46,779 bases of DNA from Lachnospiraceae bacterium (GTDB lineage Bacteria > Bacillota > Clostridia > Lachnospirales > Lachnospiraceae): assembly GCA_009774395.1 (NCBI GenBank), contig VSNQ01000017.1, positions 1-46,779 on the forward strand, given 5' to 3'. Below the pieces are notes generated by a model. It saw nothing but the letters and a program-made list of their open reading frames with translations, was not told the DNA's origin and did not search any database. Shown in pieces: positions 1-7,427 of the stretch; position 1 is the stretch's first letter, and every line of letters begins with the position of its first letter. The position numbers and the translations under genes are program-made.

Positions 1-30
1 TATTCTATATATTGTGGTCATGTTTCTTAA

Positions 31-128
31 TTAACCCTTTTGACGCTTTAATCATTATATAAGATATCGTATAAATATAGTGTAATGTTATAGTACCTTG
101 TATCTGTTTTCCTTAATGCAACAGTTCC
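31..128 (+). repeat. Degenerate copy of the 98-bp inverted-repeat element (family R2)
   Basis: The right half of this stretch resembles two better copies at 36993-37090 and 42906-43003: shared words include the CTTGTAT stretch followed by CTTAATGC and an end close to GACAGCCCC (here CAACAGTTCC). The left end is poorly preserved. It lies upstream of the first gene, so bases 1-223 hold this decayed repeat and the start-proximal region but no gene that I can support. Confidence 0.5.
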
Positions 129-223
129 ATTTTAAATTATTCCGCTAAACATTTACCGGGAAAACAATATTATTTTTAAAATGTACCACTGCTTTAGGTT
201 CAACAAAGAATAGGAATTCGTAT

Positions 224-862
224 ATGAAAAAACGATTAAAATATATTATAAATGGCATTTTATTAATTATGACGGCAGTACTAATATATACAGCGAGTAC
301 CGCCTTCAGTATTTGGAGTTATGGAAATGTAGATGAGAAATGCAAGGCAGATGCCGCAATTGTACTTGGTGCAGCTACTTACAATGGAAAAGTTTGTCCT
401 GTTTTTGCGGAGCGAATTAACCACGGAGTCTGGCTGTATCAGCAGGGATATGTGAAAAAGCTGATTTTAACGGGCGGCTATGGTAAAGGAAATCAGCTCT
501 CAGACTCTTATACAGCAAAATTGTACGCAGAGGCACAAGGTGTTCCTTCCAAAGATATTTTAATAGAAGAAAAATCTACATTAACGCAGGAAAACATTAT
601 GTATGCCAAAGAGTTAATGGAATACGAAAACATTAAGACAGTTATTTTTGTAAGTGATCCTCTCCATATGAAGCGTGCAATGCTTATCGCTACCGCCGCG
701 GGAATCGAGGCATACAGCTCCCCAACACCGACATCACGCTATGTCAGTTTAAAAAGTAAGCTTACTTTCTTAAAGAAGGAAATGATTCTTTATACTGCTT
801 ACAAAATATTGACGCGTGTGTCATTTTATCACAGTTGTTATACATTATCATACTTATACTGA
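224..862 (+). CDS. YdcF/SanA-like DUF218 membrane-anchored protein
   Basis: The 212-residue product has one N-terminal membrane segment (about residues 8-28) and then a DUF218 domain facing outward. Typical family signs are the DAAIVLGA strand near residue 43, the RINHGVWLYQQG helix, LILTGG, the E-STLTQENI segment and VSDPLHMKRA near residue 144. Relatives such as E. coli SanA and YdcF are linked to envelope integrity, but their reaction is not settled, so no substrate is assigned. An AGGA ribosome binding site precedes the ATG by a normal distance. The C-terminal tail (YTAYKILTRVSF onwards) is not a part of the family I recognise and may have drifted. The gene stands alone and faces the leftward Crp gene. 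Confidence 0.8.
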   Translation: MKKRLKYIINGILLIMTAVLIYTASTAFSIWSYGNVDEKCKADAAIVLGAATYNGKVCPVFAERINHGVWLYQQGYVKKLILTGGYGKGNQLSDSYTAKLYAEAQGVPSKDILIEEKSTLTQENIMYAKELMEYENIKTVIFVSDPLHMKRAMLIATAAGIEAYSSPTPTSRYVSLKSKLTFLKKEMILYTAYKILTRVSFYHSCYTLSYLY

Positions 863-939
863 CGACCAAAAGATTTGCCGTTTTGTTGCATCAGCCGCAC
901 GCCGCAAAGCGGCTAAATTCCTTATACGGTCATGTGCAT
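858..939 (+). repeat. Double-hairpin repeat, copy A (family R3)
   Basis: This copy lies just after the YdcF-like gene. It has the first-hairpin right arm AGATTTGCCGT, then CAGCCGCACGCCGCAAAGCGGC, which contains a perfect GCCGC-AAA-GCGGC stem-loop, and ends in the shared CATGTGCAT. The left arm of the first hairpin (GACGACCAAA) is partly broken. Other copies are at 1791-1837 (partial), 13032-13112 and 17454-17550, all in the same orientation on this strand. Confidence 0.7.
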
Positions 940-943
940 CAAG

Positions 944-979
944 TATACTAAACAGCAAATACTTTTGTCGTTTACTATA
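944..979. repeat. Short TATAGTAAAC-ended palindrome (family R4, minimal form)
   Basis: A 36-base imperfect inverted repeat starts TATACTAAAC and ends GTTTACTATA, with GCAAA/TTTTG pairing inside. The same ends occur in the longer element at 4909-5009. It sits between the ends of two convergent genes and has no U-run, so I list it as a repeat rather than a terminator. Confidence 0.45.
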
Positions 980-1001
980 ATTTTTGAGCAATTCCTTAGA
1001 A

Positions 1002-1673
1002 TTATTCATATAATAATTCCAACGCCTGTTCATCTTTTATAATAATGTATTTTTTTTCTACAGCAATTAAACCATCACTCTGCATTTTCATTAGTTCACG
1101 TGACAGTGATGGTCTTGCAACACCTAGAAAATCTGCTAACTGTTCTCGTTTCATATGGAGTTCGACTTTTCCTGTAGTGTCTGCGGAGTCTATCAGCCAT
1201 ATTGCAAGCCGTTCCCGCAAGGAGGAAGTACTGAGTATATGAAGCTTCCTTGTAATCTTAAAGTTATTTTCTGATAAAATTTCAAGCATATTTTGTGTAA
1301 GCTGCTTATGATGCTCACAGGCATTGGAGCAGAAATGATAAAAAAAATCCCATGGCATTTCCAACACCTCCACATCCGTCACGGCAACTGCATCATACCA
1401 GTAACTTTCCCTATCACCGAAAAGAAAGATTTCGCCGAAAACATTTCCTGCTTCAACGAGATACAATACATCTCTTTTTCCAGAAGTAAAATCCTTGACA
1501 ATTTGGACACGGCCGCTTAGCAGCAAAAACAATTTGGAGGGCCTGCCGCCCTGCTCAAATATATAATGATTCGCTTTATATTGTTTTATCGCAGCTTTAG
1601 AACACACTAAAATTCGTTCCCGTTCTTCGTCCGTAATTGCCTGAAATAACTTTGACAATGCTAGTCGATTCAT
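1002..1673 (-). CDS. Crp/Fnr-family transcription regulator
   Basis: The 223-residue protein has a cyclic-nucleotide-binding-like beta-roll (about residues 20-125; GEIFLFGD near residue 80), a long dimer helix, and a C-terminal winged helix-turn-helix containing REQLADFLGVARPSLSRELM. It lacks the N-terminal cysteine cluster of iron-sulfur Fnr, and the effector cannot be predicted. I start at MNRLALS because GGGAG lies at normal spacing; an in-frame ATG ten codons upstream would begin inside a hairpin repeated before unrelated genes. It lies 191 bases downstream of metF on the same strand and could be co-transcribed with it. Confidence 0.88.
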   Translation of the reverse strand: MNRLALSKLFQAITDEERERILVCSKAAIKQYKANHYIFEQGGRPSKLFLLLSGRVQIVKDFTSGKRDVLYLVEAGNVFGEIFLFGDRESYWYDAVAVTDVEVLEMPWDFFYHFCSNACEHHKQLTQNMLEILSENNFKITRKLHILSTSSLRERLAIWLIDSADTTGKVELHMKREQLADFLGVARPSLSRELMKMQSDGLIAVEKKYIIIKDEQALELLYE

Positions 1674-1712
1674 TTTTATACTCCCTGCGTGCTTTGCACA
1701 CATACCAAATCG
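1674..1712 (-). promoter_or_regulatory. Hairpin plus Shine-Dalgarno leader of the Crp-family gene
   Basis: Read on the minus strand, TTGGTATG leads into a stem TGTGTGC / GCACGCA with loop AAA, followed directly by GGGAGTATAAA and the ATG. The same layout, with different stem bases that still pair, precedes the sulfite reductase gene (44664-44702) and a looser version precedes the dnaC-like gene (31924-31959). A role in translation initiation is inferred. Confidence 0.6.
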
Positions 1713-1728
1713 AGCAAGGAAGAACCAT

Positions 1729-1795
1729 CTTCTCTACTCGCCGCGCACCGCCTTAGCAGCATATTTGCTCTGAATGGGTCTGCGTATAATATACG
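1729..1795 (+). repeat. TCTCTACTCGCCGCG repeat, copy 1 (family R5)
   Basis: This stretch shares TTCTCTACTCGCCGCG, then GCATATTT-CTCTG, then a T-TGCRTAA end with 39889-39957. It runs directly into the partial R3 copy at 1791, so the metF-crp gap is made largely of two repeat fragments. Confidence 0.5.
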
Positions 1796-1837
1796 GAACG
1801 GCAAAAAGATTTGCCATTCCGTCGCGCCAGCCCCTTA
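1791..1837 (+). repeat. Double-hairpin repeat, partial copy D (family R3)
   Basis: Only the first hairpin is kept: GGAACGGCAAA and TTTGCCATTCC flank the loop AAGA, followed by GCGCCAG. The outer base pairs (GGAA/TTCC) differ from those of the other copies but still pair. It lies in the 3' region of metF. Confidence 0.6.
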
Positions 1838-1864
1838 TCCCCTCGCCAATGTCAAATTAACATT

Positions 1865-2725
1865 CTATATAATATTGCGGATACTCTCGCAGATTTTCCG
1901 CGCAACTCTAGGGTTATTCATTGTATAGAGATGAATGCCATCCACATCACTTGCCAGCAAATCCACCACTTGATTTACTGCATATGCCATGCCCGCATCA
2001 TACAGCGCTTCTTTATTATTCTCGAATTTCGTTAATATGCGCTTAAATTTTTCAGGCAGAGAAGCACCGCAAACGGAAACCATTTTCTCTATCTGCGCTT
2101 TGTTGATTACTGGCATAATTCCGGCTGTTACCGGTACATTAACGCCTGCAATTCTAAGTTTTTCCACATAATTATAAAACATTTCATTTTCAAAAAAAAG
2201 CTGCGAAATCAGAAACGCATCGCCTGCCTCCACCTTCTTTTTGATATTCGTAATATCACTTACCATATCTGGGGATTCTGGATGTCCCTCCGGATAACAG
2301 GCACCTGCCACACAGAAATTCCCATTCTTTTTAATATATGTTGTCAATTCTGAGGCATGGAAAAAGTCCTCTTTCTGTGCAATATTGGGATTCCTGTCAC
2401 CACGCAATGCTAAAATATTTTCCAATCCCTGAGATTGTAATTCCCTAAGGAATTGGTCTATCTCATTTTTATTATATGTAAGACATGTTAAATGCACTAA
2501 TGGTTCAACGCCATAATCATCCTTGATTTTTTTTGCAAGCGCTATCGTCTTATTGTTGTTGCTGCTTCCGCCAGCACCAAATGTAACACTGATATAATCT
2601 GGTTTTAACTCGCAAAGAATTTTTAAAGTTTCATCAATATCCCTTAATGCTTCCTCCCGCTTAGGCGGATAGATTTCAAAGGAAATAATAGGTCTTTTGT
2701 TTTTAAATTTTTCACTGATAATCAT
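1865..2725 (-). CDS. metF: 5,10-methylenetetrahydrofolate reductase
   Basis: This flavoenzyme reduces methylene-THF to methyl-THF for methionine synthesis or, in acetogenic clostridia, the methyl branch of the Wood-Ljungdahl pathway. The 286-residue product is normal length. Family signatures include FEIYPPKR near residue 17 with the catalytic glutamate, SVTFGAGG near residue 46, HLTCLTYN, NILALRGD near residue 103 and ISQLFFE near residue 183. GGAGCAAAATA precedes the ATG. No other one-carbon genes are adjacent; a Crp-family regulator follows downstream. Confidence 0.95.
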   Translation of the reverse strand: MIISEKFKNKRPIISFEIYPPKREEALRDIDETLKILCELKPDYISVTFGAGGSSNNNKTIALAKKIKDDYGVEPLVHLTCLTYNKNEIDQFLRELQSQGLENILALRGDRNPNIAQKEDFFHASELTTYIKKNGNFCVAGACYPEGHPESPDMVSDITNIKKKVEAGDAFLISQLFFENEMFYNYVEKLRIAGVNVPVTAGIMPVINKAQIEKMVSVCGASLPEKFKRILTKFENNKEALYDAGMAYAVNQVVDLLASDVDGIHLYTMNNPRVARKICESIRNII

Positions 2726-2784
2726 TATTTTGCTCCTTCTATTTCTGTAATATACTTCTTTTATATAATTTATTTCTTTATATA

Positions 2785-2962
2785 AAACTTACAGCAGTTT
2801 ACAAGTATTTGTAAAAGTTATATTTTCATAGTTTTACATTGAATAAATATTCATTTTCCTATGTTTTGTAGTAGTTAAAATGTATCATTCTTTCTTTTAA
2901 AACAGCAAATTGGAAGATTTTCAAAAAGTTGTAAACTGGTGTAAAGCTTACATATTTTACCT
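2785..2962. promoter_or_regulatory. Cluster of TGTAA/TTACA dyads upstream of metF
   Basis: A perfect dyad TTTACAA-GTAT-TTGTAAA lies at 2798-2815, about 70 bases upstream of the metF start. A second dyad TGTAA-AGC-TTACA lies at 2940-2952, and single TTGTAAA or TTTACA words occur between and beside them. These resemble operator half-sites in an AT-rich region. A regulator is not identified; the Crp-family product encoded just downstream of metF is one candidate. Confidence 0.4.
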
Positions 2963-3037
2963 AAATTACTTTTTGATCTCTTGTAGACGATTATACTTTA
3001 TTTTTTGCAAAATGAATAATATAAAAAATTTATGTTT

Positions 3038-3058
3038 GCCATAGTTTTAAGCTATGGC
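3038..3058. repeat. Isolated perfect hairpin
   Basis: GCCATAG and CTATGGC flank a 7-base loop. There is no adjacent T-run on either strand. It is one of several small dyads in the 851-base gap 2726-3576, which otherwise holds the TGTAA dyads, the R1 repeat and the DUF362 promoter. Confidence 0.4.
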
Positions 3059-3122
3059 TAGGTATTACAATTCACAGCCACGCCAGCTTTCATGAGCTTT
3101 TAACCTGGATTCTCAGAATTAA

Positions 3123-3312
3123 GAAACTGTTCAGAAATTACGCATGACAATTACTTGTCTAAATGTCCATCTGCGGCATCAGAAAATCTTGACATAAGGC
3201 TTGCTCTTTATGCCTTTGCCTCCTATGCCTGCGATTTTCTTCTAATTACAAAGTAATTTGCATAGGAACATTTATACGGCGTACTTGTCACAAGTAATTT
3301 CTGAACAGTTCC
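3123..3312 (-). repeat. 190-bp terminal-inverted-repeat element, copy 1 (family R1)
   Basis: The ends GAAACTGTTCAGAAATTAC and GTAATTTCTGAACAGTTCC are inverted repeats of about 19 bases. By eye the reverse complement matches the element at 5047-5236 over the full 190 bases with about 14 differences. No ORF of transposase size fits. It is therefore MITE-like, with transposition machinery presumably elsewhere. A 154-bp deleted copy lies at 46427-46580. Confidence 0.8.
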
Positions 3313-3434
3313 TAACATGACGAAAATCTTAAAGACCGCATAAATACAGAACTCCTCGTCATGCTGCAAAGTCACAAATCGTGACAAGCTAAAACTTGAA
3401 AGTTCTTAATACGATGATTATTTATCTAAAATAC

Positions 3435-3464
3435 TTGATTTTCCATAGATATTCCTATTATAAT
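3435..3464 (+). promoter_or_regulatory. Sigma-A type promoter for the DUF362 gene
   Basis: TTGATT at 3435-3440 and a perfect TATAAT at 3459-3464 are separated by 18 bases. The site lies 113 bases upstream of the DUF362 start and inside the segment bracketed by the two R1 copies. Confidence 0.6.
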
Positions 3465-3576
3465 GAACTAAGGCGTCAAAAAATCTTCTTATAGGTGCAA
3501 CTTATGTTGAAGATTTTCTTCTGGCGGCTCATTTTTTATAGGAATCAGACTGTTTTGAAGAAAGGAAGGAATCATA

Positions 3577-4707
3577 ATGGAAAAAGCAAAAGTATTTTTT
3601 ACAGATTTTCGGGCACAGCTAGGAGATAGTCTTCCGTCAAAACTCAAGCGGCTCATTAAAAAAGCAGGAATGGAACAACTGGAATTAGATAGAAAATTTG
3701 CAGCAATTAAAATGCATTTTGGAGAACTGGGCAATATTAGTTATCTTCGTCCGAACTATGCGCGTGCCGTTGTTGATGTCGTTAAGGAATTTGGAGGCAA
3801 GCCATTTCTGACAGACTGCAACACGCTCTATCCTGGAAGCCGTAAAAATGCGCTGGAACATTTAGAGTGTGCATGGGAAAATGGTTTTACGCCGCTGACA
3901 GCAGGTTGTCCTATTATTATCGCCGATGGACTAAAAGGAACCGATGATATTGCAGTACCAGTTCGCGGTGGCGAATACATAAAGGAAGCGAAAATTGGTC
4001 GCGCAATTATGGACGCCGATGTATTTATCAGCTTATCACATTTTAAGGGACATGAAATGGCTGGCTTTGGCGGAGCTATTAAAAATATTGGTATGGGATG
4101 CGGATCCCGTGCAGGAAAAAAGGATCAGCACAGCAACGGAACGCCTACTATCAATCCGGAACTTTGCCGCGGATGCCAGCGTTGTTTCCGAGAATGTGCA
4201 AATCAAGGACTTGTTTTTGATGAAAAAACACACAAAATGACAATTGATACAGAACACTGTGCAGGGTGCGGACGCTGTCTGGGTGCATGTAATTTTGATG
4301 CTATATCATTTGAGGATTATGCGGCAGTAAAAACATTAAACTGCAGAATGGCGGAATACACAAAAGCTGTTCTTGACGGCCGTCCTAACTTCCATATTTC
4401 ACTGGTTGTGGATGTATCTCCAAACTGTGACTGTCATGGCGAAAATGATACACCGATTCTGCCCAATTTGGGAATGTTTGCCTCCTTTGATCCACTTGCA
4501 CTCGATCAGGCGTGCGTAGATGCATGCTTAAAAGCATCGCCGCTGCCAAACAGCCAATTATCCGATAATATGGCGAAAAAAGACTTTGTGGATCATCACG
4601 ATCACTTTCAAAATTCAACACCAGAATCCGAATGGCGTTCCTGCTTGGAGCACGCAGAAAAAATCGGTTTAGGAAGCAGACAATATGAATTAATTACGGT
4701 AAAATAA
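3577..4707 (+). CDS. DUF362 protein with two ferredoxin-type 4Fe-4S clusters
   Basis: The 376-residue protein carries a DUF362 domain over most of its length, including KMHFGELGN near residue 46, the ISLSHFKGHEMAGFGGAIKN segment near residue 150 and GMGCGSRAGK. A bicluster insert follows: CRGCQRCFREC near residue 197 and CAGCGRCLGAC near residue 228, eight cysteines in the usual CxxCxxCxxxC spacing. There is no signal peptide. An electron-transfer or iron-sulfur-linked redox role is likely, but the reaction of DUF362 proteins is not defined. GGAAGGA precedes the ATG. Inverted R1 copies bracket the gene and its promoter. Confidence 0.88.
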   Translation: MEKAKVFFTDFRAQLGDSLPSKLKRLIKKAGMEQLELDRKFAAIKMHFGELGNISYLRPNYARAVVDVVKEFGGKPFLTDCNTLYPGSRKNALEHLECAWENGFTPLTAGCPIIIADGLKGTDDIAVPVRGGEYIKEAKIGRAIMDADVFISLSHFKGHEMAGFGGAIKNIGMGCGSRAGKKDQHSNGTPTINPELCRGCQRCFRECANQGLVFDEKTHKMTIDTEHCAGCGRCLGACNFDAISFEDYAAVKTLNCRMAEYTKAVLDGRPNFHISLVVDVSPNCDCHGENDTPILPNLGMFASFDPLALDQACVDACLKASPLPNSQLSDNMAKKDFVDHHDHFQNSTPESEWRSCLEHAEKIGLGSRQYELITVK

Positions 4708-4908
4708 TGCCAGCATCTTTGCTTGCTTAGCAGATTCGCGGGGTAGATTGTATTGATTTCCATATTTGTTGCATCCCATATCGAGCAGTTGCAAAAAAAT
4801 CGCTAAAGAATATAAATCGTTAATATTAAGAATATAAATATATCCAAAAGTGCATTGCTAAAAGTAGAAAAATCATTCCGCTTTACACAATCTCCCAAAT
4901 AACATACT

Positions 4909-5009
4909 TATAGTAAACGAATTATACCTTTGCGTTTTGCATCCAAATCTAATTGAATACACAGCAGCTACAAAAAGTCAAAACGCAGATACAAAATGCG
5001 TTTACTATA
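4909..5009. repeat. ~101-bp TATAGTAAACG-ended inverted-repeat element (family R4)
   Basis: The left arm begins TATAGTAAACG and continues to TTTGCGTTTTG; the right arm ends CGTTTACTATA and contains the complementary CAAAACGCA. The intervening arm bases are less well paired. A 36-base minimal form lies at 944-979. With the R1 copy and the glgB terminator it fills most of the 729-base gap 4708-5436, which holds no gene. Confidence 0.55.
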
Positions 5010-5046
5010 GTATCTTTTAATTCATATATTATTTTAATAGAACCAA

Positions 5047-5236
5047 GGAACTTTTCAGAAATTACTTGTGACAAGTACGCCGTATAAATCTTCCTATGCA
5101 AATTACTTTGTAATTAGAAGAAAATCGCAGGCATAGGAGGCAAAGGCATAAGAGCCATGCCTTATGTCAAGATATCCTGATGCCGCAGATGGACATTTAG
5201 ACAGGTAATTGTCATGCGTAATTTATTAACAATTCC
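5047..5236 (+). repeat. 190-bp terminal-inverted-repeat element, copy 2 (family R1)
   Basis: The left end is GGAACTTTTCAGAAATTAC; the right end has decayed to GTAATTTATTAACAATTCC. This copy has exactly the length of copy 1 and the opposite orientation, with about 93% identity by eye. The interior keeps the ACTTGTGACAAGT palindrome and the GCATAGGAGGCAAAGGCATA stretch. Confidence 0.8.
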
Positions 5237-5282
5237 TAACTGCTTGAAATGGGTTGCATGCTTCCTCTACACAGGTCTATAA

Positions 5283-5335
5283 ACAAAAAGGGCTGCCGGA
5301 AAATAATAAATTCTAATTATTTCCCTACAGCCTTA
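5283..5335 (-). terminator. Rho-independent terminator after glgB
   Basis: On the minus strand GGCTGTAGGGAAATAAT pairs with ATTATTTTCCGGCAGCC around a short loop, and CTTTTTGTTT follows. It lies about 100 bases past the glgB stop and probably ends the giant-protein/glgB transcript. Confidence 0.75.
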
Positions 5336-5436
5336 ATTTTATATCCTTGGATTCCTATATTTTTATAATTCAATTTTATATAGACGGATTAGCCTATTTT
5401 GCATATATACGTTAGCAAAGCTGATACTTCACTATT

Positions 5437-7380
5437 TTAGAAAGAAAATATAAGGGCAGTCAATGGCGGCATATCAAATGAAATATATTGTTTCCGATGG
5501 TCGCACTCTCCCTTTTTCGCCTTGATGGTTTTTGGAATTTTATTTCCATTTCCTCCAAAACGCTCCTCGTCAGAATTCAATACCAACTTGTACTGTGTAT
5601 TCATCGGCACACCAACTTCATATTTAGGATATTCTACTGGTGTCATATTAATAACGAACAACAGATGCTGTTTACCGCTTTCTGTCCTTCTGACAAAACT
5701 GTAAATGCTGCGCTCATAGTCGTCTGCATTCATCCACTCAAACCCTAACCAATCATTATCTATTTCATACAGGCATGGACTCTTTACATAAAGGTTCAGC
5801 AGTTCGCTCATAAATTCTTTCATGCCTTTGTTAAACGGCTTTTCTAACAGCCCCCAGTCAAGCTCTCTTGCTTCGCTCCATTCGCGTTCCTGTCCAAAAT
5901 CCTGTCCCATAAACAAAAGTTTCTTGCCTTCGTGCCCAAACATAAATGCATATAAATTGCGCAGATTTGCATATTTATCAATTTCATATCCCGGCATTTT
6001 ATTTACCATAGAACATTTTAAATGTACTACTTCGTCATGTGATAGTGGAAGGATATAATTTTCTGCATGGTTATAGCTCATAGCAAATGTCAACTTATTG
6101 TGATTGCCACTGCGGAAATAAGGATCCATTTTCATATATTCACAGTAATCATGCATCCAGCCCATATTCCATTTAAAAGAAAAGCCAAGTCCGCCATCCT
6201 CTGGGGGAGCTGTTACCTTCGGCCAAGCCGTAGATTCCTCTGCAATGGTCATAACACCGGGATATCCACCATGAATTACAGAATTTAAGTGTTTGAAAAA
6301 CTCAATTGCATCAAGATTTTCGTTTCCACCGTATTTATTCGCTACCCACTGCCCATCCTGTTTGCCGTAATCAAGATAGAGCATAGAAGCAACTGCGTCA
6401 ACGCGGAGTCCGTCAACATGGAACTCACGAATCCAGAACAGCGCATTTGCAATTAAGAAATTACGTACTTCATTTTTACTGTAATTAAAGATTTTCGTTC
6501 CCCAGTCCGGATGCTCACCTAGGCGTTTGTCAGGATGCTCATACAAGCAGGTTCCGTCAAACTCGCAAAGTCCATGTGCATCTCTTGGGAAATGTGCAGG
6601 TACCCAATCAAGAATCACGCCAATATTATTTTTATGGAATAAATCAATTAGATAGCGAAAATCGTCTGGTGTTCCATACCGTGAAGTTGGTGCATAATAC
6701 CCTGTTACCTGATATCCCCAAGAACCGTCAAACGGAAATTCTGCAATTCCCATTAACTCAACATGTGTATAAGGCATTTCCTTTAAATATTCAATCATTC
6801 TATCCGCAAATTCACGGTAATTATAGAACCCGTCCTCGGTGCCGTCGGGATGTTTCATCCAAGAACCAATATGACACTCATAAATTGCCATGGGTTCTTT
6901 ATTCATATCCTTTTTCTCTCTATCTGTCATCCATTTTTTATCTGTCCACTTAAAATGGTTTAAATCGTATACTTTTGATGCAGTGCCTGGGCGCATCTCT
7001 GCATAGTTTGCATAGGGATCTGCCTTGTACAGCCTTGCACCATTCGGAAGCACCAGCATATATTTATACATCTGCCCTTCTTTGACTCCCTCGACAAATG
7101 TTGCATAAATACCACCCTCACCAAGCCGTTCCATTGGGCTGGCGCTCTCGTTCCAACCATTAAACTCACCAATAACATATACTTCTTTCGCATTCGGTGC
7201 CCAAACTGCAAAAAATACACCATCTTTTTTTCCTTTTTTGCAGGGATGTGCCCCCAACTTCTTGTAAATATCATAATGCGTTCCCTGTCCAAAGACATAT
7301 TGATCGGCATCTGATATAAATATGGTAGTTTCCATTGGTTCCTTCTCATTAGCAGCGCTCGTTGTACTCGTTGTTTCCAT
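5437..7380 (-). CDS. glgB: 1,4-alpha-glucan (glycogen) branching enzyme
   Basis: The enzyme moves alpha-1,4-glucan segments to alpha-1,6 positions in cytoplasmic glycogen. The 647-residue product has an N-terminal CBM48 domain (about residues 30-130; VFFAVWAPNAKEV), a GH13 barrel with DWVPAHFPRD, GLRVDAVASMLY (nucleophile Asp), EESTAWP (acid/base Glu) and LSHDEVVH, and a C-terminal beta domain. I start at METTSTTS because AGGGGG lies seven bases upstream; the ATG nine codons earlier lies before that site. The preceding gene on the same strand ends 47 bases upstream, so co-transcription with the giant repeat protein is likely. Confidence 0.95.
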   Translation of the reverse strand: METTSTTSAANEKEPMETTIFISDADQYVFGQGTHYDIYKKLGAHPCKKGKKDGVFFAVWAPNAKEVYVIGEFNGWNESASPMERLGEGGIYATFVEGVKEGQMYKYMLVLPNGARLYKADPYANYAEMRPGTASKVYDLNHFKWTDKKWMTDREKKDMNKEPMAIYECHIGSWMKHPDGTEDGFYNYREFADRMIEYLKEMPYTHVELMGIAEFPFDGSWGYQVTGYYAPTSRYGTPDDFRYLIDLFHKNNIGVILDWVPAHFPRDAHGLCEFDGTCLYEHPDKRLGEHPDWGTKIFNYSKNEVRNFLIANALFWIREFHVDGLRVDAVASMLYLDYGKQDGQWVANKYGGNENLDAIEFFKHLNSVIHGGYPGVMTIAEESTAWPKVTAPPEDGGLGFSFKWNMGWMHDYCEYMKMDPYFRSGNHNKLTFAMSYNHAENYILPLSHDEVVHLKCSMVNKMPGYEIDKYANLRNLYAFMFGHEGKKLLFMGQDFGQEREWSEARELDWGLLEKPFNKGMKEFMSELLNLYVKSPCLYEIDNDWLGFEWMNADDYERSIYSFVRRTESGKQHLLFVINMTPVEYPKYEVGVPMNTQYKLVLNSDEERFGGNGNKIPKTIKAKKGECDHRKQYISFDMPPLTALIFSF

Positions 7381-7427
7381 TCGTTTTCCCCCTTTTAATC
7401 GTTGCATTTTAATTTGCTGCGCATTTG

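Noticed and set aside
1674..1703. N-terminal extension MCAKHAGSIKM of the Crp-family protein, and the parallel one on the sulfite reductase
   Set aside because: The codons lie in a hairpin/Shine-Dalgarno leader repeated before unrelated genes, and the GGGAG site is only usable for the downstream ATG.
2726..3576. SAM or T-box riboswitch upstream of metF
   Set aside because: No S-box core or T-box (TGGNACC-like) sequence was found in the upstream region; only short dyads and the R1 repeat.
3123..5236. Intact insertion sequence with transposase
   Set aside because: The only gene between the inverted copies encodes a DUF362 ferredoxin-like protein, and neither repeat copy contains an ORF of transposase size.
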